Source: Cryptomeria japonica (Eukaryota > Streptophyta > Pinopsida > Cupressales > Cupressaceae). Taken from it: DNA of 64,000 nucleotides. Each line of letters opens with the position of its first letter. Position 1 is the stretch's first letter. Location: NCBI RefSeq assembly GCF_030272615.1, contig NC_081408.1, forward strand, positions 201,896,341 through 201,960,340, read 5' to 3'. Position numbers and translations under genes: made by a program. Below, piece by piece: positions 1-12,240 of the stretch. The notes beneath the pieces were generated by a model. That model had not been told where the DNA came from. It saw nothing but the letters and a program-made list of their open reading frames with translations, and searched no databases.

Positions 1-15
1 ATTCTAAGTATGTTT

Positions 16-123
16 GCCCTAACCCGAAACTAGGGTTAGGGCTAGTGTGATATAACATACTCATCCTTTCTTTTAAAAAAAAACTAATAGCATTTTGCCC
101 TAACCCGAAAATTGGGTTAGGGC
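16..123. repeat. Pair of telomere-like hairpins
   Basis: Two perfect 10-bp inverted repeats with the arm GCCCTAACCC and its complement lie at 16-42 (7-nt loop GAAACTA) and 97-123 (7-nt loop GAAAATT), 81 bp apart. The arms contain the CCCTAA core of plant telomere repeats on both strands, so this is a palindrome rather than a head-to-tail telomere array. Flanking bases also match (TTTT or GTTT before, T after), so the pair looks like a local duplication. Function unknown. Confidence 0.7.
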
Positions 124-333
124 TTGTGAGTGTGTGTGTGTGTGTGAATGCAGGTCGGCGGCCAAAGGAGGAGCGGCGTGCATGATTTTTTTAACCACGA
201 CGGCGTACAGGGCCGAACCGGACTGTGTCATGGCGAAGGAAGGAGAACCGAGCGACGGTTTATATTTTTTTTACTTATTGTGCGGAGGTGGGAGAAGGCG
301 GAGTGGGGGTGCCGACAGTGCGGGGTACCGTGG

Positions 334-489
334 GCTGCGGACAGCGCCGCCCACAGTCTGTGGCTCCGGCAGGCTACGGACTATGCCGCCCATAGTCTAC
401 GGGTTCTAGAGCCTGTGGACGGCGCCGCCCACAGCTGCGGGCTCCCGCAGACTGTGGGCGCCGCTGCCCAAGACTGCGGCCCCCTACAC
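334..489. repeat. GC-rich 39-bp minisatellite, four units
   Basis: Four degenerate units begin at 334, 373, 412 and 451, exactly 39 bp apart, in DNA far richer in GC than the rest of the window. Each unit centres on a near-palindrome of the type CTGTGG-GGCGCC-CCACAG. Because 39 is a multiple of three, the + strand frame running from 148 to 534 translates it as 13-residue repeats with a recurring AAHS or AAQD core. There is no start context, domain or homolog I recognise, so a coding role is unproven. The region could be a GC-rich segment of an unidentified element. Confidence 0.75.
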
Positions 490-587
490 ACAGTGCGATA
501 TTCTTTTTTTAAAGCCCCTTTTTTTTGGGGTTAAAATAAAATGCGAAATTTCTTTTTCTTTTTATTTTATTATTATATTTATTTATT

Positions 588-960
<373 letters not shown>

Positions 961-3793
961 CATTTTTAAATTATAACTCACTTAGGCATTCTTGAGTTCA
1001 TTATTGTTTTGTATAACCTTAGAATGCATGCAGGGATTTTACTAATGTTATTTGTAGTTTGATTAATGGGAAAGAGTATATTTATCTATTTTTTCCTTTT
1101 TAAAACAAATTTGAAGAAATATATATGTTGAATATTCTGTTATTTTTTTTTTGTCTAAAAATAGCATTCTACTTCTAGCATTTACAATGCATCCTAAACA
1201 ACAAACTTAATATGTATTTTTTTTTGTAGGCAAAATAAACTAAGACTAAATGCTAATTTTTTTTGAAAAGAAATAGACTAACTATAATAAGATTTATTTC
1301 TGCTTTCAATGGAAATATTATGACAGTTTTTTTTTATTTGCAGCGGCATTATTATAGCTAAATGAACATGTAGAAAACATAATTAAATTTTCATTTGCCA
1401 AATAAACATAAATGCAACAACATCATTTTTTTTGAAGATTTAAATACAAACTAATTCATTTCCTCTTCCTTTTGCAAAACTAACCAAGTAGGAGAAATAT
1501 TTATATTTCTTTAGCAAATGTAAATACAAAGTATATATGAATACAAATGGTTTTGAAAATAAAACAACAATATTTTCCTTTCCATGGTAATAGGAATACA
1601 TTTCTTTCCTTTTGGAATATAAATACAACAATGGCTCTTTTCTTTTCTTTTTTTTTCTTTACAAACTTCAATATAAAATACATTTGTCATTTAAACTTTT
1701 CTGCAACATAAAATAGCAACAACATTCTTTATTCCTTCCTTTCCCATCCCAAGCAACCTGCAATAAAACACAACTTGACCATGGAGAGCTCACCTCCTAG
1801 CCTAGGCTTACTAGAAGCCACCCCCGAGCTTGGAGAACCAAGCACTAGATGGGTTACAAACAAGCAAACAACACAACTAAATAAGGCAAACACTCAACAT
1901 ACATCTTCCCTTCCCAAGCTACACTTTCACCACATTTTGTGATGATCATTCCATGGGTGGAAGTGGACCAAGTACCATTGGGGAGATTGCAAGCCAAAAT
2001 TTTACAATTCAAGCCACCTCATGGCAATACAAAATACAACAAAAGATACATCCACATACCTTATGCCCCCCAAAGGCTCAAAGGCCATATTTTCTCCCCT
2101 TATGACCCCTAAATGCATACACAAGGCTATGCAGCAAGGGTCACAAAGGACACCCTTGAGATCACTCTCCATAAGGAGAGCCTCTCACCCAAGGCTGTCA
2201 TACTCCTTCCACCCCAAGACCATCCTACTCCCCCAAGAGTAGGAGATCTTGGACACTCCCAAAAAAAACAAGAACACATAAACCAAACATAAAAATGAAA
2301 ACTACTCTTTTTTTTTTTTTCTACAACAATTTACGTAAACAAATCTCTTTCAACAAGCATTTCTTTCCTTCAACAAATAGAACATAAACAACATAAATAA
2401 GAGGAAATAAAACCAACCTTATTCTGCCAATAGGTATGCTAGATTTAGTTGGGGATGAGCTGCCCAAATCCACACAAACTTTTCTCCAATCCTTCCCAAA
2501 AATTCTATTCTACAACTAATTTTCAAACAAGTGCATAATCTCCAACAATGGAGAGTGGGTGATTACTCACTAAGTCCCTAATCCTTGCCTAAGAAGGCCT
2601 CTCACACACTTCCCAACCCCTTGGGTGAGGTGAGAGTTCCCATTGGTTGCTCTTCCCAAACTCTTACACATTACTAAAACTGGAAAGGGAAAAGGTGAGA
2701 GAAGATGGGAAAGAGAGTTTGACATCAAAAGGGAAGGTTGTCTATCCTAGGAGGAACTTTCTAAGTTGAATTTTCGCTCACCTTGGAAAAACCACTTTTT
2801 GAGGTGACTAAACAGTCACATGGGAGTAGTGACATGTTTCAAAATACCCCTAACCCATAGGTATACCCTTTGGACCTTTGGAAAAGCCCTAAAACTGACC
2901 CTAGGAGTCCATTTAACCCCTTAGAAACCCAACTGAAGTTTACCTACGGGTCAAACCTGAGTTGACCACTCCCAAGACTCCCTACCCAAGGCAAATTTGG
3001 GACCACACTCATGTTTTTGAATGGCTTTGGTAGAAGCAAAACTCCCTCCAAGAGACAAGTCAAAATCAATGACACTAATCAGCACATGTGTCAAGTGACA
3101 CAATAAAAATACAATATAAAAAATCAAACATGGAATTTGTCTCTTGTAGGATTACACATATACATAAAAATTAATTTTAACACTCAAGCATCATAAACTT
3201 CACAAATAAAATACATTACAAATGGGGTGTTGTCTCTCCAAATAGACAACCCCTGGCTTAACAAATGTACATTGGTCTAGGTTTGGTTCTCCATATAAAT
3301 TCCATGGTCACATGGATAATTTTCTTGCGCATCTCAATTAACACATTAGCAATTCCAAATAATCCCAATTATACATAATTAAATACATGGATTTCATTGC
3401 ACATGAAACACTCATACATTTGGCAACAATAATTCAATATCTCATTCATTCAAATTTGATTCCACATAATTCACAAAATTGAACCATTCATAAAACAAGC
3501 ATCATTTTTCTATCATCAAAATGAAGTCCTGCAATTCCAATAATGACATTCACCATTTCAAAATAATTCTATTCTAGCAACATATATAGTTTCATAATCA
3601 TCATGCATAAAATAAAGCATCAACATATGTTAATGTGATCCAAATCACAGAATCATATAAGTTCTAAATCCATAAAGCATAAAATAAAGCATCCATAATA
3701 GTCTCAATATGCAAATAACTGAAAATGTCAAACTGAGTCTGGGTAGGCCTCACACGACCTTACTCCAGATTGGACCTTGAGGATGATTTTTGA
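961..3793. other. Unassigned AT-rich intergenic or degraded repeat DNA
   Basis: No domain-bearing reading frame is visible on either strand. Positions 961-1740 are AT-rich with many poly-T runs of 8-12 bases and scattered AATACAA words. Positions 1757-3700 are more balanced, with many stops in all frames, and resemble the non-coding part of an old LTR element. I could not find paired ends or a target duplication here. Confidence 0.5.
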
Positions 3794-4669
3794 TGTTGGC
3801 CATGGTCATTGAATAGAGATTGAGGACTTTTGTGTCTACAAATGCCTTCCGAGTGCATTCAATTGCAGAGTTTTCCTTTTTACGTAGGGTTTTGTTTTTT
3901 CAGAGGTAGAGGACATTCTCAGTTTCTACTTTACATATGCCAGTAGATTAGTCAATTTGATCTTCTTCTCCTCTCTTCTATTTTGTAACCTAACCCTAGT
4001 AGGGTCAGGGTTTCTAGCTTTAGTTCATTTTGAGTTATGTATTAGCTATAAAGGCAATTTTTGTCTTTCAAAAGGATATATTTTTATCTCTTGCAAAATT
4101 CTTGTTTTTCTAGAGTTGTAAATGTTGCCTTTCCTTCCATTAATAAAGTTAGTCTTCTTGCCTTTGTTCAATTTAAACAAATGTGTGTATTTCTCTTACC
4201 TTTTTGTTTTAATGCATATCTTTCTTGTTTCCTTTTGCATAAGTGGTTGTGCTGATCCCCTCTTTGGGTGACATTCGAGAACTATTTATGTTCCTCTTTC
4301 CATTCTTTAGAACACCAACCTTCACTCATTTATAGGGACCTGAATTAGGTAGAATATTGTGCATACCTAAGGTAGTTTTATTAGTGTTTTGTGTAGTCAT
4401 AGGCAAGGAGATCGCTTTTAGTCTAGGTGCAAACCTTATTTTCCTTCCTTTCATGCATCCTCTCTTTGTCCCTTTTCCCTTGTCAGATCTTAGATTAGGA
4501 TTTTCATGTGTTGGGTTGGTCCAACACCTACACTCAGATTGAAGAGGAAGTTGACATTCTCTGGAGATTCAACCTCACTTTTGCAAGTTCCACACTTGGG
4601 AGGTTGTTTTCATGTTTCATAAGGTTGATAATCAAGTATGACAATTGCAGGGTACAAACGTTTGTGACA
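3794..4669 (+). repeat. Putative 5' LTR of an Athila-like Gypsy element
   Basis: The tract can be read as starting TGTTGG at 3794 and ending GTGACA at 4669, directly before a primer-site-like sequence at 4678. The candidate LTR is about 876 bp and non-coding. The partner LTR is not in the window, so the boundaries rest only on the TG...CA ends and the position of the downstream motif. It would belong to the element whose gag end and protease lie at 57219-58907. Confidence 0.35.
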
Positions 4670-4677
4670 ATGGTTTT

Positions 4678-4695
4678 TGGCATGCTCAGTGGGAC
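4678..4695 (+). promoter_or_regulatory. Primer-binding-site-like motif
   Basis: TGGCATGCTCAGTGGGAC follows a TTTT run just downstream of the putative LTR, the arrangement seen at plant Gypsy primer sites (TTTTTGGC...GGGGA in Athila). It starts with TGG, as expected from a tRNA CCA end. The matching tRNA was not identified. Confidence 0.35.
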
Positions 4696-4699
4696 ACAC

Positions 4700-5149
4700 T
4701 TTCAACATATTTTTTAGGGATTCAGTTCTTCTTCTCACATTTAAACCTTTGGAGGCAAGCAATCAAGAACTTGGTGACTTTGAGGATAAATTCAGACCCT
4801 TGGTGATGACCAAATGCTATTTTCATGTGAGGAATTCAAACAAGAGCATCTTATAAAGGTAATTTTCAATATTTTGAGCTTTCAAGTTGTAATTCTAGAA
4901 GAAGAAGGGGTAGACATTCTTTGTCACATACGAGGGGAACTCAAGGAGAATTATCCACATCCCTAAGGTCTCATTATACCCCTCCTATTATTAGATATTT
5001 TTAATAAATAGGCCATGTTATTCATATTAATAGACCATTATTTGACATGACAGTCCCTAGACCACATAGCTTCATCACCTTTAATGGTGGTAGCCCTTTG
5101 GTCTTGGCCTAGAAAAATGATATTCCAATATAAAGAGGGAGAGTATTGG
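4700..5149 (+). pseudogene. Leader and possible gag start of the Athila-like Gypsy, truncated
   Basis: Between the primer-like site and the first Copia-1 sequence lies DNA with short open stretches only. One frame near 5040-5105 reads MTVPRPHSFITFNGG before a stop, and an upstream stretch is rich in Arg, Ser and Thr, as gag starts often are. No gag domain can be recognised. The junction to Copia-1 lies near 5140-5150 without a visible LTR, so Copia-1 probably lost its 5' part in a deletion that may also have removed gag sequence. Confidence 0.3.
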
Positions 5150-5691
5150 TCAGATTGTAGCTGAAGGTAAGAGGACAAATGGTAATGTATACAATCTAAG
5201 AGAATTTTTTGAATCCCAATGCATGGTGGGACAAGTGGATGAAAGTTGGTTGTGGCACAGAAGATTAGCCCACATAAATTTTCATAATCTGGTTGCAGTA
5301 AGAAAAAAGGGGTATGTAAGAAATATACCACCTATTGGCAAACCGTTGAGCATATTTTGTGATGAATGAATGAAAGGGAAGTAGACTAAACTGAGCTTCA
5401 AGACAAAAGAACACAACACCTCAAGACCACTTGAAATTGTACACATAAATCTATGTGGTCCGACTAGGACAAGAGCTCTTTCTGATGAAAGATATATTTT
5501 TTCTCTTCATTGACGATTATTCAAGAATGATATGGGTCACTTTCCTGCAAGATAAATCACAAGCATTTGACAGATTCAAGATCTTTCAGAAGATGGTAGA
5601 GAAGGAAAGTGGGTGTAAGCTAAAATGTCTAAGATCAGACTAGAGTGGAGAGTTAACATCAAATGAGTTTGAAGATTACTGTGAAAGACAT
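5150..5691 (+). pseudogene. Copia-1 pol fragment A: GAG-pre-integrase and integrase N-terminal part
   Basis: This is Ty1/Copia polyprotein sequence on the + strand. The GAG-pre-integrase zinc-binding region reads ESWLWHRRLAHIN, then CDE followed by a stop where the second Cys of the HHCC motif should be. The integrase core follows with FIDDYSRMIWVTFL and a stop shortly after CLRSD. The frame ends exactly at the CACTA insertion (TSD CAT at 5689-5691) and resumes at 13642. The 5' LTR, gag and protease are absent. It is clearly defective: at least three in-frame stops and a frameshift. Confidence 0.9.
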
Positions 5692-5715
5692 CACTAGTAC
5701 ATTTGGGCCTAATTT
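5692..5715 (+). repeat. CACTA left terminal inverted repeat
   Basis: The left end reads CACTAGTACATTTGGGCC and then TAATTT. It matches the reverse complement of 13618-13641 over about 20 bp with one substitution (G/A at base 6) and a one-base length difference in the G run. Confidence 0.88.
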
Positions 5716-6062
5716 CTAATGACTAATTGTCGGATTTGCAATGACACAACGTCAGACTTCTGAACAACTTTACCGTCGAAAAATCATCATCGGGCTTCCC
5801 GATGATTCCATTTACGGCGGTTGTCCGGCAATGTTATGAACTCCTCCCACGACGGCTATATTTGCACCCCTGGCAACAAATTTTGATAGATTTCCATCAA
5901 AATTCTGATAGATGCTATGTTTTCTCCTTGACGACTGTCCAACATGGAAGTGACATCAGATATACAGCATCCTTGTCAGATGTTTCATTAGTTGTCATCA
6001 TAATTCCAACGGTGAGAGATGATAGGTGGCAGGTCAGGTCAATGCAAAGCAACCTCTTCTCC

Positions 6063-6193
6063 ACCAATACCAGATAGAAGAGAAAGTACTTTAGTTTAAT
6101 TCCATCAGGATAAAAGGCTTTAATCAAGACAGATAAATGGTATGCAACTGTATCTATTTGGAATGCATTACCCAAACAGCACAATCAATCAGT
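6063..6193 (-). repeat. Internal inverted repeat of the CACTA element, copy 1
   Basis: On the minus strand this segment closely matches 9314-9445 on the + strand, including the shared words TTTGGGTAATGCATTCC and CATACCATTTATCTGTCTT. The two form a widely spaced inverted repeat of about 130 bp. The same segment also contains the GAGAAAGTACTTTA word of the fold-back units at 7671 and 9388. Confidence 0.75.
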
Positions 6194-7670
6194 CGCACAC
6201 GAAGTTCCACGAGTGTGATCTTTTTCAAATCCTAATATGATTTCTATCTCTTCAACCTCTAGAGGAGCCACCTGACTTGGCCCCACCCAAACCAAGATCC
6301 ATTCTTCCCACTTTTCAAGATTGTATTTCTCTTCACTATCTTGCAGTTTCCCTCATAAATTTTCAATTATAGTGTAGAGTTCTTCACAAAGGACACCACC
6401 ACATCATCTAGAGTCTATGCTTCAATTTTTTTCTTTGATCCCATGGAGGCCAATAGTCCTTTGTTTGAGGAAGTTCTTCCTAAATAGTCATGGGGGGAGA
6501 GGTAATTCTTGAAATCTCCCTTCTATTGGGAGATTGTGTACATAACTTCTTGGTCTTCTGAAAGCTGAAAATTACTTCGAGTCCACCAACTCTGGTTCCA
6601 CACTATATAAATTTTTGGATATTGACTTCCAAATATCATTCGGTGCAAAAGCATCATTCTCATAATAGAAAAGAGGTTCTCCTTGCATGAACACATTGAA
6701 TTCCTCCAAGCGTGGCCCAATAGGTTTCGCAAGAACTCCAAAACTAGTTAGTCCCTCTGGACATAAATTAGAGACGTCACATCACACACTCCAGACATTG
6801 TTTATTTGTATTTCTTACTCTCTATCTATTTATCACCTGTTAACACTTTCCTCTGCTTTTCTCCAATTGCTCTCTTCTAGGCAACTAATGAGCTTGTTTC
6901 TATGTCATTCAAGATAATGTTTGCTTGCTTTCTTTTATGAAATTTACTCGCACATGAATCTTCATCTTGTATGTTCTACTTTCATACAGATATAAATGTT
7001 AATTCATGCTTAGATAATAATTAAATTAAATAAGCATTTGTAAAGAAAAGATTTAGTCATTCGATGTTACATATTATCTGATGGAAAGATCCTAAATAAT
7101 TCTTGGAGAAAGGAAACATCATTGATAATCTTTTTTTGCAAATAACACTGAATCAAATAAATAATAAATGTTTTATGCAATTTTTAAAAGTATAACTCAT
7201 TCATTGTTTTCATGCACCGACGAAAAAGCCGTTTGACCCACACCATTATCCATAATAGAACATATCAATATAATAGGCTATTATAAAGAGTATATACAAA
7301 AATATGAAAGAACATTAAATTACCATTACAAACCCATAAACCATTAAATAGTGAAAATAGATATAAATTTGTAAATGTCTCCCTACAAACACCACAACCA
7401 TAACTAAAACAAAAAAAATTTAACCCGCAAAATCTAAGTAGCTGGTGAGTTGCAAGTCTACAACATCTCTGAGATGATCAAACTGTTTCTTAATTTTGTT
7501 CTTCTAATTAGTCAATGGATTTAGTTACATGTACAATTTTTATATTTTAAGCCTTCTGTTTCCCTATATTTGAGACTTAATAAAATTCTTGTGAGTAGGA
7601 AACTGATTCAGGAGTTACGTGTGAAGAATTTGGTAAAGTAAATGATGACAATCAAACTCAAATTTTATCT

Positions 7671-8035
7671 GTCTTGAAAGCCTTTTATCCTAATGGCATT
7701 AAATTAAAGTTCTTTCTCTATTTTCTGGTCATCTCTAGAGTAGAGGTTTCTTTGCATCAACTTGGGATACATTTAACTTGTGTTGTATCTGTAGAAACAT
7801 GTATCATAGGTCAATGCAATGCAACCTTTGCTCCACCAATACTAGATAGAAGAAAAAGTACTTTAATTTAATGCCATCAGGATAAAATTCTTTCAAGACA
7901 TATATTAGGTATAAAAGGAAGCCTACCCTATCATTTGAAGGGTTCTACCTACAATTCAAGTGATCTCTTAATTATAAAATCAATTCAATTCCAAGTGAAC
8001 AAGCAATCAAGCATTGAAGGAGAATTCAAGTAGGT
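7671..8035 (+). repeat. Fold-back unit plus flank, CACTA internal copy 2
   Basis: Positions 7671-7899 start GTCTTGAAAG and end CTTTCAAGAC, with long inverted arms containing GATGGCATTAAATTAAAG and its complement, so the unit can fold back on itself. It continues into a flank (TATTAGGTATAAAAGGAAGC onwards) that is repeated after the copy at 9388, so copies 2 and 3 are a dispersed direct repeat of about 365 bp. The short reading frames across it are shared by all copies but carry no known domain. Confidence 0.75.
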
Positions 8036-9313
8036 GCAAGTGCATTTGGAAGACCAAAGGACTCAATGAAGCCATTAAATACTTTTGAAGGTCTTAGGAG
8101 TGAAGAGCCAATCAATTATGATGTCTTAAGGTCCATTATGGCCTTTAATGATGAAAATTGTAATAAGTTTGTAATTTGTCGTAAAGGGCCTGGTAAGGAC
8201 CTTAGGACAAACAAAAAGATGTAATAGGAATTTATGGCTTAGGGAGTCTACAAGAGTTTAGGCAAGTTCAATAAATCATTGCATGACCTTATGTGTTAGC
8301 AATTAAGATTTTTGATCAAATGGTTGACGTAATGCTTTGTACAATAGAGAATGCTAGTGTACGGACTAGGACAAGCAATAACAACAAATTTTTGTTTTCT
8401 TGAAATTTTTTTGTGTTTTGGCTTATGGTAACTTTGTCTTTAGTGTGTATTCAAATTCCTAATGCATTGACGAGACCTTGAACATCTTATTTGTAGGGAA
8501 GATGCACTGATAATCCTTTTGTCTCAGAGTTTAGACTAGTTGCATTGACTATTCTAACAGATTTGTGCAATTTGGCATTTGACTTGGCTGATTTACAATG
8601 AGAATGGTCATTCCATGAATGTAAAAGGCCTAATATTCATTGGATGGTACTCCTCTAACATGTACAATAAATTACTAATAGGTTGATGTGCAGATTGGGT
8701 GGATAACCAAGGTGCTCACCAAAATAGTGAATGCAAGAGTGGAGAAATTGCTTGCTAAGGAGAAGCAGTAGCAAATCCACCTTAAGGAGGGGCACATTTT
8801 ATGATTGACAGTGTTTAGACATTTCAAATGAAAGGTGAATCCATCATCATTTGGATGGTATAGTGCTTGGAAGAGGGGTATATGAGAAACCCTACTTTTA
8901 AGGGTTTGTGAGAGGCTAAATAAGGGATTTTGCATCTAAGAAGGTTAAAACTTGTAAATAATTGCATTTCCTTAGTTTTGAATCATATACTTTCCAAAGA
9001 AACCTTTTGATAGTAGATTATGTGTACCATCCTAATCTAAAAAGAATTCATTTTTTTTACATCCGATAGTCATTGTTAAAATTAGTTTAAAGTGTATTCA
9101 TTTAGGGACCTTTCATAAAATATTCTCAACTTACAAATCATAAAAGGATCTTAAAATATTCATTGTTTATAATGATAAGAATTTGGTTGTTTCATACACC
9201 TTCCTTTACTATTCTAAAAATATCATTGACCAAAATATTCTGCAGAAGTAGTATGGAGTGCATTTCAGCTATTTTATGCCTAAATATTTAATCATACCAC
9301 TTTCTTTTCAAAG

Positions 9314-9757
9314 ATGACTGATCAATTGCATTGTTTGGGTAATGCATTCCAAATAGATACAATTGCATACCATTTATCTGTCTTTATTAAAGACTTTTAT
9401 CTTGATGGCATTAAATTAAAGTTCTTTCTCTATTTTTTGGTGATCTCTGGAGCAGAGGTTGCTTTGCATCGACCTAGGATACATTTAACTTGTGTTGTAT
9501 TTGCAGAAATATGTATCCTAGGATAATGCAATGCAACCTTTGCTCCACCAATACTAGATAGAAGAGAAAGTACTTTAATTTAAAGTCATCACCTGGATAA
9601 AATGCTTTCAAGACATATATTAGGTATAAAAGGAAGCCTACCCTATCATTTGAAGGGGTTTACCTACAATTCAATTGATCTCTTAATTATAGAATCAGTT
9701 CAATTCCAAGTGAACAGGCAATCAAGCATTCATCAAGAATTGAAGGAGAAATCAAGT
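9314..9757 (+). repeat. Fold-back unit plus flank, CACTA internal copy 3
   Basis: This is the longest of the three copies. Positions 9314-9445 are the inverted partner of 6063-6193. About 9388-9757 is the direct repeat of 7671-8035, including the TATTAGGTATAAAAGGAAGC flank and the AAGTGAACAGGCAATCAAGC tail. It may be a MITE or a duplicated module of the CACTA interior. Confidence 0.75.
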
Positions 9758-10298
9758 TAATAAAGATATTTAATAAAGGAGATATTTAATAAAGATATCA
9801 TCTTTTAAATTAAGAAATGGGAAGGAGATTAAGAATACAAACCTTCCATATTGCACACTACAAGGTATATTCAATTTACAAGTTACATTTATAGGGTCTA
9901 TCCTATTCTAGCTAGCTACTATTTCAATAGATTCTAACACTTGTATCTATTTCTATGCAATAATTAGAAGTAGCTACATAGACTAGCATGGTACATAAGT
10001 TATTTTCTAATAGTGCCCTTCATATGCAATTCTTTCAAGATTATTTAGTTGTATCTACCTTCTTAGGTTATGTAAATGGAGATTAGATTAGGTTATGTAT
10101 CTACTTTCTTGCTCTATAATTTTGGTTGTGTTTAATAAACTTTTATCCCTTTGGTGAAAAAATGAGGTTGATGATAAATATCTATGTTGTCTATTAGTTG
10201 ATTCCCACGACAATAAGTGGTTAATGTTGATACAAAGTAACACTAATAGGAAACTTTGATGACAATCTAATACACATCACTATTGAATTTACCCCTAT

Positions 10299-10827
10299 CT
10301 CATATAACCCTATGTTGGCTAGGCCCCACAATAATTAGAAGATCCTAATTACTACTATTCTAAACCTTGCATTGACCATCACAATTTCATAGTGAGTTGA
10401 GTTAATTAGTCCATTAGAGAGATTGGGAAAGAGTTTGTTATTGTTTTAGGTGTTGGTGGAAGGTTTAAGGAGGTACACTATCATCATAATTAATTTTAAA
10501 GAGTGTTGTGTGAAGAAGAATGGCCACAAAAGGAGTGACTGTCCTAAGTGCTTGAGACTATCCCAAAAAGTGAGTGTTGTAACAGTGAATCTTCCTTTGA
10601 CCTTTGTGTGTTTTGGAGGGTAAAGACCCATGGTGGTATATGTTGAGTGGTTGGGAGGGTAAAGACCCATATATCAACTATCTACTTTGACATCCTAGGA
10701 TGGTGTCCACTTACTCTAAAACCTTATGGGAACTCTCTGTCTGATACTAACATATACATAACATGTGCCTCTCATATAACCCTATGTTGGCTAGGCTCCA
10801 CCATAATTAGAAGATCCTAACTACTAA
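10299..10827 (+). repeat. 57-bp direct repeat pair inside the CACTA element
   Basis: CTCATATAACCCTATGTTGG begins at 10299 and again at 10771. Both copies run about 57 bp (to 10355 and 10827) with a few differences. Between them, GAGGGTAAAGACCCAT occurs twice (near 10617 and 10656). No gene is supported between the copies. Confidence 0.7.
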
Positions 10828-11864
10828 AAGCACTAGATTCTCCCCTAAAAGGTTGTTCAGTCACAAAAGGACTAGCTTGATATCCCTATAGTCTCTCATA
10901 CCTAAAATATCCTTGTGTCGATGATGGTAAAATGTGACTACCCTATGGCCCCTACTATTCTCTAGACTTTTGTCCCTAATATTGATACTATTGTGTTTTT
11001 CTTTGTAAATCATATAGTAAGTCTAAATTATCCTTTGAAGGACGGGGAGGCCTATGGACACTTTGGTCCCTTCATCAAGGTTACAAACTTCTATCATGCC
11101 TCTTGTGTCCTCCCATGTACCTCCTTTTCCATAAGAGACTTTTCCATAGCAACCCTAAAGTCATTTGGATTAGCCATGTGTAGGAAAACTAAAATTTTGG
11201 GCTTTCCACCCGTAATGAAATAATTGACAAGTAACTTGTCTTGAATGTAATATACAAACTACAAGAACTCCAAAAACTAACTCTCATGTTGAGACACTAT
11301 GAAACATTATTATATAAATTGTGAAACTCATCTATGCATCTCTGTCAAAAATATTTTGAAATAGAACACACTTTGAAGCACTCTAAAGTGGTATCCGGAG
11401 AGGGTTTCCAATGTGAGTTGGTGCATTTTATCCTCACAGTACCACAAGGTGGAATCAAGTCCTCTCAAAAATTGCATTGAAAATTATGCCTTTAGGTTTC
11501 TCACACATAGATGCAACCCAAAGCATAAGTCCAAGCTAAGTAACTAAGACTTATCCTCAACCCCATTTGTGGATCTTAAAAATGTAGATGATTGGAGATG
11601 AAGCAACTCTCGATTATGATCCTTTGGCTCATGATATGTGCTTTCTATAGTCTATACCTCTTGTATTTATGCATGATGAGGCTATGTAATGTGTATTGAT
11701 CAATATTCTATCTCCTCTATGTGTATTTCCCAAATTCAAGGCGAACTCCTAATAAGCTCCCAAGATGCAAGTATATGTTGCTCTACTACAAGTGGATCCT
11801 CATGGCTTGTAATATTTGAGGTCCATACTTGGGCTACTCACCTTGGTGAAAAATCTCAAAGTGA

Positions 11865-12240
11865 TATGACCCTTCCTTCCATTTCCTACACCCTATTTTC
11901 TAACCCACACCTCATAAGCTTTACCTCACTTCCTATCATTATTACCTTCCATCTACTTGTCATATCCCCTATCTTAATGTCCTCCACTTTCCTACATCCT
12001 ATCCTAAACCTTAACCTCATACACACTTACTTTTGCTTCACCTACCTAACCCCATTCCATCCTTCACATCCTTTTATCTCCCCCCATTCACTTTCCTACC
12101 TTCCAAACCCCTAACATATCCTAACTTACTCTTTCACCATTACATCCTTCATCACTTACCTCCCTATCTTATCCTAACCCACACCTCATAACCTTATACC
12201 TCTCAGCTTCCATTTTATACCACCTTCCTAATGGTACACT
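11865..12240 (+). repeat. Pyrimidine-rich, strand-asymmetric tract
   Basis: About 375 bases of the + strand are strongly dominated by C and T, with loosely repeated words such as AACCCACACCTCATAA (near 11900 and 12177) and TTCCTACATCCT. The open frame running from 11689 into this tract is a by-product of the low complexity and shows no domain. Confidence 0.6.

Noticed and set aside
134-534. Two overlapping + strand frames of 91 and 128 codons
   Set aside because: Their length comes from GC-rich, stop-poor repeat DNA. No start context, domain or homology is visible, so I list the repeat rather than a gene.
10446-10670. Minus-strand frame with repeated MGLYPP
   Set aside because: It comes from the doubled GAGGGTAAAGACCCAT word and has no other support.
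11689-12114. A 141-codon + strand frame
   Set aside because: It runs into the pyrimidine-rich tract where stops are rare. The composition (Ser, Leu, Pro, His, Thr) reflects the tract and no domain is seen.
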